Shown here: piece by piece, positions 1-9,119 of the stretch
How positions within the stretch are numbered: the stretch's first letter is position 1
Layout: the number at the start of each line of letters is the position of its first letter
Source of the DNA: Aquiflexum lacus
Lineage (GTDB): Bacteria > Bacteroidota > Bacteroidia > Cytophagales > Cyclobacteriaceae
Assembly: GCF_015476655.1 (NCBI RefSeq)
Contig: NZ_JABFHF010000003.1
Coordinates: 277,482 to 341,481, forward strand
Reading direction: 5' to 3'
DNA: 64,000 nucleotides
Position numbers and translations under genes: made by a program
Notes under the pieces: generated by a model
Seen by the model: the letters and a program-made list of their open reading frames with translations, nothing else
What the model was told of the DNA's origin: nothing
Databases searched by the model: none

Positions 1-2229
1 AAGATCAGAAGTTAAAATAACAGCTTCAGATGCCTCTCCTGAACAAATGATCTGATCCGGTATAGAGAATTCCACCGAAGGTGCTGGAATGACAGTAACC
101 GTAACCTGACTTTCTATACTACAAGTAGTTTGTATATTGGTGGCAACTACCGTGTAGGTTGTAGTTTCTTCAGGTCTGACGGTTGGATTGGCACTGTTGG
201 CATTTTGAATATTGCTGAACGGACTTGCCGTCCAGCTATAGCTATAATTTCCCTCAGGAATAATTTCTGAATCCAAAACAAGTGTTTCTCCTTTGCAGAT
301 TTCCTTATCAGGTCCCAAATCAATCTCGGGGATTGGATTGATGTTGAAAGTAATAGATGAGGAGGTCGTGCCACAGGAATTGGTGACTTCTAAGGTAACA
401 ACCTTGTTTCCTATCGTTTTGAATTCAATAGGTCCAGGGTCTGCATTTGATGATGTTGAAGGAATTCCGCCTTCAAAGGTCCATTTAAAAGTCGCCTCAT
501 CTTCACTACATAAAAGAACAGTTGATGTGGGTGAAATGGTCAATTCTCCACATGAATCAGGGATGATTCCCAATGAAACTGAAGGCGGCGAATAGACAGA
601 AATCAATTCTGAGGCTGTAAATACCCCGCAAGATGTAATCAATTGTTGGGTGATAATATAGTCTCCGGGATTGATGAAATTGAATTCAGGGCTGATGTCA
701 TTGAAACTGCTTCCTTCCGCGAATTCCCAATTTCCACCAATACTGCATTCTCCTCCCTGAAAAGCTACCGACCACCTGAAGAAGTCTCCACCATCAGCAC
801 AAGTTCCCAGAATATTTGATGTATTTGTAGTTTTGACTGAAATTGGACCACATCCATCAAGTTGATCGACTTCAAATGAGGCAATAGGCTCAGAAATGAT
901 ACAGATGGTTTCCTCTCTTTCTTCTATGCCACAGCGATTGCCAGAAATCAACTTAATGGTATAAATTCCAGGTTCGGTAAATCTAGGCGTTAAAACAGGT
1001 GATCCGTTGACCCAAGAATTTGGGATTTCCGGATTGTTTCTTACCCCTAATGTGTTATCAGCACTGAGTTCCCAACCCGTTTCGGGACTTATTTCCCAAA
1101 CAAATTTTCCACTAGTAGTACATTGTCCATTATTGTTGACTTCATTTCCGTAAAGCGTTTGGTTGAATATATTAAAAAAGGTGTTTTCACAATATACAGA
1201 GTCAGCTAAGCCGATTATAGGTTCCGGTTTTTCAGAGACATAAATCGGCACTACCTGTGCAGATGATCTTGAACAAGGGTTTTCAGCCAGTATGGTTGCT
1301 GAAAATGAATTCCCAAATCCTGGTGCTCCGAATTGTCCACAGGAAGTGGATTCAAAAATATGACTGACTGTGGCAGGAGGTGGATGTGAAAATACCTGGG
1401 GAGGAGTTCCATCAGAAAAAGTCACGGTATAGGTTGTCCCAATAGGGTTATTCTCAGTTCCTGTAATTGGAAAAGTCAATGCTTCTCCCGAGCAGATATT
1501 TGTATTACCGGGGTTTCCAAAACCAACAGCTGGGTTTGAACCAATGAATACACCGATTCTTCTGTTGACAATACATCCATTTCCACCTGTGACTGTATAA
1601 TTCAGGTAATATACACCAATGGAATAAGCATGAGTTAATTCCGTCCATTCTTCTCCTTCAAAAGCTTCCGAACCATCCCCCCAATCGATGAGATAGGAAG
1701 CGTTAGTGGATATAGTGCTTGAATTATTATAAAAAGTGAATTCTGAAAGCTCATCATTGTCACAAACAATAAAATATGGAAGATTATCAAAATCAGTGTC
1801 ATTCCTGTCACTTGAAACAGCGACAGAAGGAATTTGGTTGATAGTAATCGGGTTTGTTTTGGTGGCCGTAATCCCCAAAGAATCTGTAACGGTCAGCGTT
1901 ACTTGAAAAGTCTGTGTTCCATTTCCTATGGCATTGTCAAATACATGCTGTGGCTCTTCTGCAACAGAAGTTGTTCCATCCCCGAATTGCCATAAATAAG
2001 TTAGTTTATTTCCTGTGGAAAGATTGGTGAACTGTATGGGAGAGTTGCCACAATATTCCTCTTCTTCAAAACTGAATTCTGCGGTTGGAGGGTCACTGAC
2101 TTCATTTTTTTGGTTGGAAAAAACCGATTCTATGAACAAATTAGGGGAAAAAATAAGCATACCGCTTACACCGCTGAAAGCAAAAAACAAACATACAGAA
2201 AAGAAAATCAATATTCTTTTAAAACGCAT
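1..2229 (-). CDS. PKD-repeat secreted protein, N-terminal 743 codons (C-terminus off window)
   Basis: The minus strand is open from an ATG at 2229 to the window edge. The protein starts with a basic, hydrophobic leader (residues 1-20) that looks like an export signal. A PKD-type motif WQFGDGTTS follows at residues 80-88 and a second, IDWGDGSEAF, lies around residue 170. The rest is a series of beta-rich modules with repeated Cys-Gly pairs and phrases such as LEVTNSCGTTSSS. In Bacteroidota such proteins are often several thousand residues long and end in a T9SS sorting or gliding-motility C-terminal domain, but that end is not in view. Adhesin or cell-surface role is inference. The frame at the start and at the edge agree, so no net frameshift is present. 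Confidence 0.85.
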   Translation of the reverse strand, partial: MRFKRILIFFSVCLFFAFSGVSGMLIFSPNLFIESVFSNQKNEVSDPPTAEFSFEEEEYCGNSPIQFTNLSTGNKLTYLWQFGDGTTSVAEEPQHVFDNAIGNGTQTFQVTLTVTDSLGITATKTNPITINQIPSVAVSSDRNDTDFDNLPYFIVCDNDELSEFTFYNNSSTISTNASYLIDWGDGSEAFEGEEWTELTHAYSIGVYYLNYTVTGGNGCIVNRRIGVFIGSNPAVGFGNPGNTNICSGEALTFPITGTENNPIGTTYTVTFSDGTPPQVFSHPPPATVSHIFESTSCGQFGAPGFGNSFSATILAENPCSRSSAQVVPIYVSEKPEPIIGLADSVYCENTFFNIFNQTLYGNEVNNNGQCTTSGKFVWEISPETGWELSADNTLGVRNNPEIPNSWVNGSPVLTPRFTEPGIYTIKLISGNRCGIEEREETICIISEPIASFEVDQLDGCGPISVKTTNTSNILGTCADGGDFFRWSVAFQGGECSIGGNWEFAEGSSFNDISPEFNFINPGDYIITQQLITSCGVFTASELISVYSPPSVSLGIIPDSCGELTISPTSTVLLCSEDEATFKWTFEGGIPSTSSNADPGPIEFKTIGNKVVTLEVTNSCGTTSSSITFNINPIPEIDLGPDKEICKGETLVLDSEIIPEGNYSYSWTASPFSNIQNANSANPTVRPEETTTYTVVATNIQTTCSIESQVTVTVIPAPSVEFSIPDQIICSGEASEAVILTSDL

Positions 2230-2474
2230 CGAAAATAAACTACAAGCAAAAATGTATTACGTGGCTATATTTATGCGGAATATAAATAATCAACAAGAGA
2301 AAAAAAATACTTTCTAAAAATCATTAATATGGTTTCTTAAAAATCTGCCGATAACTTGCCAAATTAAAGAACGATTTTATCAAATGTACCAAGTCCCATT
2401 CCATCGAATTTCCAACTTATGGGAGCTTTAATTTTACTGGAAAAAAATAGAATAACTTTGTGTTATTGAATTAT

Positions 2475-3281
2475 TCAAAGAAAAGAAGTGTCTTCGGAAG
2501 CTTCTTCGGTCATTTTTTCAGCAATTTCTTTGCCTAAATATTTATCTATCAGACCGTGTCCAACATAGAGTAGGGGAGTGAGCAAAATTGCGACACTGAA
2601 TTTGTAGATGTAATTGATGATCCCAACGGAAGCCACTTGCGCCCAACTCCAGTTTCCAAAAATATAAAATGCAATTCCCAACACGACAAAAGAATCTATA
2701 AATTGGGAAACCAAGGTTGACCCTGTCGCTCTCAGCCAAATCATTTTTGGTCCAGTGATTTTTCTTAATTTTTGAAAAACATACACATCTATTAACTGAC
2801 CTAATAAAAATGCCACCAAGGAACCGAGGATAATTCCCAAGCCTTGTCGGAAGATTACGTTAAATGCATAATCTATATTAAAAGGATTGCCGTCAGGGTC
2901 AGGTGTATTTACATCTAGCCAGAATGCTGCAGGAGGAAGACCGGTGACCAGCACTATAATCAGGAAGACATATGCAATAAAAAAAGCTGTAATAAAACTG
3001 ATTTTTCTGACACCTTTCTTCCCAAAATATTCATTGATAATGTCTGTCGTAATGAATACTATAGGCCAAATAACCGCACCTGCGGTTAAGTTAAAGTCCA
3101 ATATATATTCTCCAAATATTGTCCATCCAGCAGGTTCCCAACCAAGGGTTTTTTCACCGGAGAAAATTTTTACTCCAATAATTTCCGCCAAAATGGCATT
3201 GGTGAGAAAAATCCCACTGAGGATAATAAAGAGGTTGGTCTTTTTTGACTGAAAAGTCTTAGAGGTGACTTCTAAATCCAT
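2475..3281 (-). CDS. yhhQ: queuosine precursor transporter (VUT/YhhQ family)
   Basis: This 268-residue inner-membrane protein has about six hydrophobic segments and belongs by its pattern to the VUT/DUF165 family, whose E. coli member YhhQ imports the 7-cyano-7-deazaguanine or 7-aminomethyl precursors of queuosine. The family-like stretch LGSLVAFLLGQLIDVYVFQK and the following LRATGSTLVSQFIDS support the call. Both ends are charged and cytoplasmic in style. It is the last gene of a minus-strand set, 35 bp after rnz; the shared theme of tRNA maturation may be coincidental. The ATG at 3281 is a normal start. Substrate is inferred from the family. Confidence 0.85.
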   Translation of the reverse strand: MDLEVTSKTFQSKKTNLFIILSGIFLTNAILAEIIGVKIFSGEKTLGWEPAGWTIFGEYILDFNLTAGAVIWPIVFITTDIINEYFGKKGVRKISFITAFFIAYVFLIIVLVTGLPPAAFWLDVNTPDPDGNPFNIDYAFNVIFRQGLGIILGSLVAFLLGQLIDVYVFQKLRKITGPKMIWLRATGSTLVSQFIDSFVVLGIAFYIFGNWSWAQVASVGIINYIYKFSVAILLTPLLYVGHGLIDKYLGKEIAEKMTEEASEDTSFL

Positions 3282-3316
3282 GTTGTAGGAATTAATATGA
3301 AATGGGTAGTTGATAA

Positions 3317-4240
3317 TCAGGGGTTGAGAATTGGATAGGTAATACCTTCTTCACTTAAGTAACTTTCAGTAAATTCTTCTTTGGCCTGTTCTGACAATAT
3401 GGATAGGTCTTTATATCGGGATGAATAATGTCCTAGCAATAATTTCTTTACACCCGCAGATTTGGCTATCAGAGCAGCTTGTCTTGCTGTACTGTGAAAG
3501 GTAGATCCTGCTCTTTCTACCTCCATATCATCGAATGTGGCTTCATGATACAATAAATCTACACCTTTAATTATTCTAACAATCCTTGGATCATAAATTG
3601 TGTCTGAACAATAAGCATACCTACGGGGCGGCTTTTGTTCATGGGCAAATTCCGAAACTGCATACAGTACATTGCCATTAGCGTCCAAATAATCCTTACC
3701 TGATCTGATGGTATTTATAGCTTCTATACTGAGTTTATGTCGTTGTAACTTTTCCTTAACCAAATTCCGAAGCCCTTGTTTTTCTTCAATCAAAAATCCT
3801 GTACAGGAAATCCTGTGTTGAAGTGGGAAAGAATAAACCCGAAAGTTTTTTTCTTCAAGGATTAGTTCATCTTTTTCAGTTTTTGTACTGATAAATCTTA
3901 GGGGGAAGCCGAGGTTGGATTTGCTATGTTTGAGTTGAACAGTAATTATTTCATCAAGACCTTGCGGTCCAAAAATTGTCAATAGGCGTTCTCTTTTGAC
4001 AAGGTGAAAACTTGAAATCAATCCCATCAAACCATAAAAGTGGTCTCCATGCAGGTGAGAAATAAAAATAAAGTCAATTCTGGAAAATTTAAGCTTGAAT
4101 TTTCGAAGCTGGATTTGGGTTCCTTCTCCACAATCCAAAAGTAAATAAGACCCCCCAACTTGAATCAGCTGGGAGGTTTGATTTCTACCATGGGCCGGAA
4201 TAGCAGAATTTGAGCCTAAAATCGTAACTTCAAAATCCAA
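3317..4240 (-). CDS. rnz: ribonuclease Z (tRNA 3' endonuclease), TTG start
   Basis: A 307-residue metallo-beta-lactamase-fold nuclease that matures tRNA 3' ends. The zinc motif SHLHGDHF sits at residues 61-68, the N-terminal ILGSNSAIPAHGRNQTSQ is typical of Bacteroidota RNase Z, and later ligands appear in EFAHEQ, YCSDT and LLGHYSSRY. Length is normal for the short bacterial form. The start codon is TTG at 4240, chosen because it gives the family's normal N-terminus and no ATG lies before the conserved core. The upstream STAS gene stops two bases earlier, and its last codons supply a purine-rich GAGGAGGA that could act as ribosome-binding site, so the two genes are probably translationally coupled. 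Confidence 0.93.
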   Translation of the reverse strand: MDFEVTILGSNSAIPAHGRNQTSQLIQVGGSYLLLDCGEGTQIQLRKFKLKFSRIDFIFISHLHGDHFYGLMGLISSFHLVKRERLLTIFGPQGLDEIITVQLKHSKSNLGFPLRFISTKTEKDELILEEKNFRVYSFPLQHRISCTGFLIEEKQGLRNLVKEKLQRHKLSIEAINTIRSGKDYLDANGNVLYAVSEFAHEQKPPRRYAYCSDTIYDPRIVRIIKGVDLLYHEATFDDMEVERAGSTFHSTARQAALIAKSAGVKKLLLGHYSSRYKDLSILSEQAKEEFTESYLSEEGITYPILNP

Positions 4241-4242
4241 GA

Positions 4243-4620
4243 TTAATCTTCCTCCTCGTGTTCGCGGCCCTCAATTTCGTGTATGAAAATTGCTTCTGCT
4301 GCTTCTTCGATGGAATCCACAATTTTAAAAACTTTATCAAGCATGGAAATCCTGATCAGTTTCATAACATGTTCCTGCGGTGATGCAATGATGAAAATCC
4401 CCCCGTCTCTACCAAACTCCCTGTTTCCTACCAATAAAGCACTCAACCCACTGGAATCAGCATATTTTACATGACTCATGTCGATGACCAGGTTATCATA
4501 ACCTTCAGCATTTACTGTCAACAATTCTGATTTCAATATTGGAGACAAGGCAGAATCCAGTTTTTCCTCCATGGGGGTGAAGATTACATATTGCTCTTTT
4601 TTATCTACTGTATATTTCAT
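4243..4620 (-). CDS. STAS-domain protein (anti-sigma factor antagonist type)
   Basis: A 125-residue single STAS domain. The segment VIDMSHVKYADSSGLSALL (around residues 45-63) carries the DSSG motif where SpoIIAA-like antagonists are phosphorylated on serine, so regulation by a kinase/phosphatase pair is likely from family knowledge. No partner anti-sigma kinase is visible nearby. The tail is very acidic (EGREHEEED). I chose the ATG at 4620; an upstream TTG would add five residues. It is the first gene of the STAS-rnz-yhhQ set and its stop lies two bases before the rnz start. Which sigma pathway it serves cannot be read from the sequence. Confidence 0.85.
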   Translation of the reverse strand: MKYTVDKKEQYVIFTPMEEKLDSALSPILKSELLTVNAEGYDNLVIDMSHVKYADSSGLSALLVGNREFGRDGGIFIIASPQEHVMKLIRISMLDKVFKIVDSIEEAAEAIFIHEIEGREHEEED

Positions 4621-4728
4621 ATTTTTTTGATTCAATTATTCTAAATCCCAGTTATCTTATTTTAACGCGAAATTAATGATCGTATTTTAAGGTAAGTTTG
4701 ATCAAAAACTTGATTTTAATCTTACTTA

Positions 4729-5664
4729 TTAAATTTTTTCCAAGATGGCTTTTTCTATACTTCCTTCCAAATCTTCAAAGCCAGATTTCACAAATTCCTC
4801 ACCTATGATTTTTTCGTACAGCTCAATATACCTCGTTGAAACTTCTTCAACAAATTCGTTAGGCATGACAGGAACATTTTGTCCTTCCTTACCCTGAAAT
4901 CCATTTGAAATCAACCATTGTCTAACAAACTCCTTGGATAGCTGTTTTTGAGGAAGACCTTCTATTTGTAAAGCTTCGTATTTATCTGCATAAAAATACC
5001 TGGAAGAATCAGGTGTATGTATTTCATCTATCAAAAGGATTTCATCTCCAAATTTGCCAAACTCATATTTGGTGTCCACCAAAATGAGCCCTTTATCCTT
5101 TGCCATCTCCGTCCCTTTTTCAAATAAGGCAAAGGTATAATTTTCCAATACCTCATAGTCCTTCTCACTGACGATACCTTTTGCCAGGATATCTTCCTTG
5201 GAAATATCCTCGTCATGCCCTTCAGAAGCTTTCGTGGTAGGTGTAATGATAGGTTGTGGAAGTCTGTCGTTTTCTTTTAGTCCATCAGGTAAAGGCACGC
5301 CGCATAAGATTCTTTTTCCGGCTTTGTATTCCCTGGCTGCGTGCCCGGCAAGGTAACCCCTCACGACCATCTCCACTTTAAAAGGATCACATTTTTTACC
5401 AATAGTCACATTGGGGTGGGGGGTGGATGTCACCCAATTGGGGACAATATCAGCTGTTGCCTGAAGAAATCTGGCTGCGATCTGATTCAGCACCTGTCCT
5501 TTAAAGGGAATTGCTCTGGGTAATACGACGTCAAAAGCAGAAATTCTGTCAGTGGCAACTACAGCAAGACTCTCCTCAAAAATATAGACATCTCTTACTT
5601 TACCTTTATAGAATCCGATTTGATCGGGGAATTTGAATTGGGTTTCTTTTATTGCTGTTTCCAT
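4729..5664 (-). CDS. purC: phosphoribosylaminoimidazole-succinocarboxamide synthase
   Basis: SAICAR synthetase, the ATP-dependent step joining aspartate to CAIR in purine synthesis. The 311-residue protein has the nucleotide-binding start [15 protein letters not shown], the motif [20 protein letters not shown] and the signature region [14 protein letters not shown], followed by [13 protein letters not shown]. It is the longer, yeast-like form usual in Bacteroidota. The ATG at 5664 is preferred to a TTG twelve bases upstream. The gene stands alone: 108 bp separate it from the STAS gene, and a terminator and a promoter-like box lie just upstream. Confidence 0.95.
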   Translation of the reverse strand: METAIKETQFKFPDQIGFYKGKVRDVYIFEESLAVVATDRISAFDVVLPRAIPFKGQVLNQIAARFLQATADIVPNWVTSTPHPNVTIGKKCDPFKVEMVVRGYLAGHAAREYKAGKRILCGVPLPDGLKENDRLPQPIITPTTKASEGHDEDISKEDILAKGIVSEKDYEVLENYTFALFEKGTEMAKDKGLILVDTKYEFGKFGDEILLIDEIHTPDSSRYFYADKYEALQIEGLPQKQLSKEFVRQWLISNGFQGKEGQNVPVMPNEFVEEVSTRYIELYEKIIGEEFVKSGFEDLEGSIEKAILEKI

Positions 5665-5681
5665 TCGATATATCAATTAAG

Positions 5682-5689
5682 CAAAATTA
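5682..5689 (-). promoter_or_regulatory. putative -7 box of purC promoter
   Basis: On the minus strand the sequence reads TAATTTTG, matching the Bacteroidota TAnnTTTG box, 17 bases upstream of the purC ATG. It directly follows the terminator of the upstream gene, as expected for a new transcription unit. I did not find a clear TTG at the -33 spacing, so the call rests on one box. Confidence 0.35.
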
Positions 5690-5691
5690 AA

Positions 5692-5716
5692 AAAAGCTTC
5701 TTGTTTTGAAGCTTTT
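5692..5716 (-). terminator. rho-independent terminator after the MORN-type gene
   Basis: A 9-bp stem AAAAGCTTC / GAAGCTTTT closes a 7-base loop, and on the minus strand it runs into a T-rich tract. It starts 20 bases after the stop codon at 5737 and so ends the transcript of the repeat protein before purC. Confidence 0.7.
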
Positions 5717-5736
5717 GGGTATTTTATTTCTTGAAT

Positions 5737-6843
5737 TCAATTGTCATTTTCATTAAAAAGATCCTGCGCATATTTTCCTTCTTTGAATTGTCGTTCCTGA
5801 ATTAGATCACCTGCCTCATTATATATTTTCTGGATTCCATGGGGTTTGCCCATGCGATAGGGCATAATTTCTTTGATCTTGCCATTCGGATGATAAATTA
5901 GCGCTTCACCTTCCTCTTTGCCATTGAGGTAAGTTACCTTTCTTTCTTCCTCTCCATTTTCATGGTATCCAATGATTCTAACCAAATCCCCGAAATTATT
6001 GTAAGTAGCCACTTCTTTGATCTGACCATTTTGATAATAGGTGTTGATTGTTCCTGAAATCCTACCAGCACGATATTGTCCCTCTTCCTCCAAAGAACCG
6101 TCTTCATAAAAGCTCTTGAAGGTTCCTGTGGGTTGCCCTTTCTTGAATTTACCCTGTCTAGCTATCTGACCATTTGGGTGAAAATAAGCAATGCTGCCAT
6201 TTTGGAGGCCATTATTATATTGAATTTGAGATTTGATTTCACCGCTAGGATAATAAGTAAATTGGTCACCATCCAATTTGCCATTTTTATAATAAAGTTT
6301 GGAGATTAGTTTTCCATCTTCATCATATTCTTCCTTATTGCCATCAATTACACCGGATCTATAAAATGATTTTTCTATCAGCTTTTCATCTTCATCATAA
6401 TAAAAGCTCCAACCTTCCGGAACGTTTTTTTCAAAACTTGATTTTTGCTTGATTTTACCATTTTCAAAATAGTTGATGACTTCACCTTCTATCTGGTTTT
6501 TCGAAAAATTAAGTTCTTGTGAAATATGGCCGGTCTGAAAAAAATTCTTTGAAGGACCTTCACGCAGATTGTTGACATAATTCACCAATCTTAAGGTATC
6601 TTCGCTGAAAGGATAAAAATCTACAAAAAGCCCCTCTTTTTTCCCATCTTTCAATTGCCCAATGAGAGCCAAACCACCATCTTCATAATACAGCTTATAT
6701 AATCCCTGCGCGACACCACTGATCATTTCATATTCTTCCTTTAGCTTAAGGCTATCTTCATCATAATAGGTCTTGACCGGGATTTGAGCAAGAACGCTTG
6801 ATGAAAACAAAACGAAAAGAACAAATAGAACAGGGTTTTTCAT
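5737..6843 (-). CDS. exported MORN/YwqK-type repeat protein
   Basis: A 368-residue protein with a signal peptide (MKNPVLFVLFVLFSSSVLA, cut before Gln). The rest is a tandem array of about a dozen 22-25-residue repeats with the pattern Y..NG.....YY.DG.L, for example GKLDGDQFTYYPSGEIKSQ. This matches the toxin_WYY/MORN_2 repeats of the family annotated as YwqK antitoxin. Despite that name, no toxin is adjacent and a signal peptide argues for an envelope role. The ATG at 6843 is preferred to a TTG thirty bases upstream because it places the signal peptide at the N-terminus. Function is unknown; a binding or scaffold role is inference. Confidence 0.8.
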   Translation of the reverse strand: MKNPVLFVLFVLFSSSVLAQIPVKTYYDEDSLKLKEEYEMISGVAQGLYKLYYEDGGLALIGQLKDGKKEGLFVDFYPFSEDTLRLVNYVNNLREGPSKNFFQTGHISQELNFSKNQIEGEVINYFENGKIKQKSSFEKNVPEGWSFYYDEDEKLIEKSFYRSGVIDGNKEEYDEDGKLISKLYYKNGKLDGDQFTYYPSGEIKSQIQYNNGLQNGSIAYFHPNGQIARQGKFKKGQPTGTFKSFYEDGSLEEEGQYRAGRISGTINTYYQNGQIKEVATYNNFGDLVRIIGYHENGEEERKVTYLNGKEEGEALIYHPNGKIKEIMPYRMGKPHGIQKIYNEAGDLIQERQFKEGKYAQDLFNENDN

Positions 6844-6872
6844 TGGATATTTCAAAGTTGATTCAATGACCA

Positions 6873-6898
6873 AATGCCTGCGAAATCACAGGCATTTG
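6873..6898. other. hairpin between thiolase and repeat-protein genes
   Basis: A perfect 10-bp inverted repeat, CAAATGCCTG / CAGGCATTTG, with a 6-8-base loop lies just downstream of the thiolase stop (minus strand). The T-rich side is on the plus strand, so it is a poor terminator for thiolase but could stabilise a 3' end. Confidence 0.5.
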
Positions 6899-6923
6899 AT
6901 TTTATTCAGAAGCTGAATAATGG

Positions 6924-8102
6924 CTAAAGTTTTTCAATGACAATGGCAGATGCACCACCACCTCCGTTGCAGATACCTGCAACCCCTATTTTCCCTTTCT
7001 TTTGGTTCAATACAGAGCAAAGCGTAGAAATAATTCTTGCTCCGGAAGCACCTAATGGATGACCAAGAGAGACAGCACCTCCAAATACATTCAATTTGTC
7101 ATTGTCCAAATTCAATTGACGTTGATTGGCAATAGCTACAGCAGCAAAAGCTTCGTTGATTTCATAGAAATCAATATCTCTTTCAGTAAGACCAGCATTT
7201 TTGATTGCTTTTGGTATAGCAACAGCAGGTGTGGTTGTGAACCAAAGAGGATCTTGCGCAGCATCTGCAAAGCCAATTATTTTTGCAATCGGTTTGAGGC
7301 CCAATTCCTGAACTTTTTCTTTACTCATTAAAACCAAGGCTGAGGCCCCATCATTCATTGTAGAAGCATTTGCTGCGGTTACCGTACCTTCTTTATCAAA
7401 TACTGGACGTAAAGAAGGGATTTTATCAAACATAACATTTTTGAATTCCTCGTCCTCATCGATGATGATGGTCTCACCTTTTCTTCCTTTGATAGTTACA
7501 GGTATAACTTCATCTTTGAAAGCGCCTGATTTCCATGCTTCAGCCGACCTATTATAGGATTGAATGGCATAATTGTCCTGATCTTCTCTGGAAATATTCA
7601 TTTCCCTTGCAGTATTGTCCGCGCAGTTACCCATAGGAAACTTATAATATACTTCAAACAAACCATCCTTGACCAATCCATCAACGAACTCGGCATTGCC
7701 ATATTTGTATCCAAATCTAGCTTTTGGAACATAATAGGGAACATTGGACATACTTTCCATCCCACCTGCCACGATCACGTCATTCTGCCCCGTCATGATA
7801 GATTGGGCAGCAAACATGACCGCTTTCATACCTGAGGAGCAAACCTTGTTAATGGTCGTACAGGGTACATTATAACCAATACCGGCACCTATGGCTGCTT
7901 GCCTTGCAGGTGCCTGACCAAGATTGGCCGAAATCACATTTCCCATAAGGACTTCGTCTACTTCCTTGGGTTCAACTCCTGCTTTTTCCAGTGCACCCTT
8001 AATTGCAATACTTCCTAATTCCACTGCTGTAAGTCCAGACAGTTTTCCACCAAAACTCCCCAGGGGAGTTCTTACGGCTGATATGATATATACTTCTTTC
8101 AT
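6924..8102 (-). CDS. acetyl-CoA C-acetyltransferase (thiolase)
   Basis: A 392-residue biosynthetic-type thiolase that condenses or cleaves acetyl-CoA units. All catalytic residues are visible: Cys88 in INKVCSSGMKAVM, His348 in SLGHPLGASGAR and Cys378 in GICNGGGGASA. The NEAFA motif is present around residue 316. Length is normal. It has no close operon partner: the repeat protein follows after 80 bp and the bat genes lie upstream behind a 155-bp gap with heptad repeats. Whether it serves degradation of acetoacetyl-CoA or beta-oxidation cannot be decided here. Confidence 0.93.
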   Translation of the reverse strand: MKEVYIISAVRTPLGSFGGKLSGLTAVELGSIAIKGALEKAGVEPKEVDEVLMGNVISANLGQAPARQAAIGAGIGYNVPCTTINKVCSSGMKAVMFAAQSIMTGQNDVIVAGGMESMSNVPYYVPKARFGYKYGNAEFVDGLVKDGLFEVYYKFPMGNCADNTAREMNISREDQDNYAIQSYNRSAEAWKSGAFKDEVIPVTIKGRKGETIIIDEDEEFKNVMFDKIPSLRPVFDKEGTVTAANASTMNDGASALVLMSKEKVQELGLKPIAKIIGFADAAQDPLWFTTTPAVAIPKAIKNAGLTERDIDFYEINEAFAAVAIANQRQLNLDNDKLNVFGGAVSLGHPLGASGARIISTLCSVLNQKKGKIGVAGICNGGGGASAIVIEKL

Positions 8103-8118
8103 TTGGGTTTATATTTAA

Positions 8119-8222
8119 GATATGAGACGTTAGATATTAGACTTGAGATACAAGTGCCAAAGTTTGCCCTGAATATTGGGGAGACAAGAATGAAGAATCA
8201 AGAACCAAGAGACAAGAAATAA
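8119..8222 (+). repeat. degenerate 7-bp repeat tracts (site A)
   Basis: Two tracts in the gap between the thiolase start and the batC stop. Positions 8119-8160 read as six heptads: GATATGA, GACGTTA, GATATTA, GACTTGA, GATACAA, GTGCCAA. Positions 8181-8222 give six more: GAGACAA, GAATGAA, GAATCAA, GAACCAA, GAGACAA, GAAATAA. Each unit starts with G on the plus strand. This is one of six such sites in the window. Unlike most of the others, the G strand here is not the sense strand of the upstream gene. Confidence 0.8.
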
Positions 8223-8257
8223 ATTCCGGTCCAAGATTTAGATTTAAGGAGAAAAGC

Positions 8258-9103
8258 CTACCAATCCGGCAAGCCTCTTTCAGGTCTTTTGGTGGCTTTC
8301 TTTTGATTTTGTTGGATGTATCTGAGTTCAGCAGCATTCATGGCCTCTAGGATTTGTGCTGCCTGTTCGGGAGTGAGGTTCATTTCTTTCAGATTTTCCC
8401 TCATTTTTTCCATTGCCTTTTCCCGGTCACTCAGGTCACTTTCAAGATCACTTGGTTCCTCCGAATCCTCTTCTTGCTGGGATTCTTCACCGGATTTATC
8501 ATCTTTTTTCTGCGACTCCGAGGCTTCATCTTCCTCAGTTTCTTCATCACCCTCACCGTCCTTGCTATCATCAGATTTTTTGTCCTGATCCTGTTGGTCT
8601 TGATCTTCTTGATCCTGTTGCTCTTCACCGTCCTCACCTTCTTCGTTTTGATCGTTTTGGTCAGGATTTTCCTCCAACCACCTGCTCAATAATTCATAGT
8701 TGTACCTTGCAGATTCATTGAGATGATTTTTGATCAGGGCCATTTTAAAGGATTCCAAAGCTTCCTCATATTTCTTTTCTTCTCCCAAAATGACTCCCGA
8801 TTGGTTATAAGCAAATGAAGCAAGTTCTTTGTCCGGAGCATTTAACAATCCCGAATAAGTTCTTGTAGCTTCTTCCAATTGACCGTTATAATGATAGCTT
8901 AAGGCAAGGTTATAATTGACATTTGGGGTACTCAATTCAAAATCAGAAATGAGTTTCATATGTGAGGCTACAGAAGCCTCATATTCTGTTGATGCATAGT
9001 CTTTCGCAGCTGTTTTGATTGCCTTGTTGCGGTCACTGACTTCTGTCAGTGAAGAAGGAATCATTACAATGAAAATTAATATAAATCTTATGACCAAATG
9101 CAT
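8258..9103 (-). CDS. batC: BatC-type TPR protein (aerotolerance operon)
   Basis: A 281-residue protein with an N-terminal hydrophobic segment and TPR-like helices (for example VNYNLALSYHYNGQLEEATR and ARYNYELLSRWLEE). A very acidic low-complexity region rich in D, E, Q and S occupies roughly residues 155-230. It ends with a basic tail and the sequence RPERGLPDW, the Pro-Asp-Trp ending often seen in BatC. It follows batB by 16 bp on the same strand, which is the usual batB-batC order. I chose the ATG at 9103; a GTG at 9115 would add four residues. BatC is thought to link BatB and other Bat proteins at the membrane; no batD or batE is nearby. Confidence 0.82.
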   Translation of the reverse strand: MHLVIRFILIFIVMIPSSLTEVSDRNKAIKTAAKDYASTEYEASVASHMKLISDFELSTPNVNYNLALSYHYNGQLEEATRTYSGLLNAPDKELASFAYNQSGVILGEEKKYEEALESFKMALIKNHLNESARYNYELLSRWLEENPDQNDQNEEGEDGEEQQDQEDQDQQDQDKKSDDSKDGEGDEETEEDEASESQKKDDKSGEESQQEEDSEEPSDLESDLSDREKAMEKMRENLKEMNLTPEQAAQILEAMNAAELRYIQQNQKKATKRPERGLPDW

Positions 9104-9119
9104 GTATGATAACACGTTT

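Noticed and set aside
293..595. Plus-strand open frame within the PKD-repeat gene
   Set aside because: It is antisense to a continuous minus-strand coding region with clear PKD motifs.
2453..2460. TAACTTTG promoter-like box on the plus strand
   Set aside because: It would point antisense into the queuosine transporter gene and no -33 element or downstream plus-strand gene exists; probably chance in AT-rich DNA.
8316..8721. Several open frames opposite or out of frame with the acidic part of batC
   Set aside because: Low-complexity GAA/GAT/CAA codons of batC give long shadows in other frames; none has a credible start or domain.
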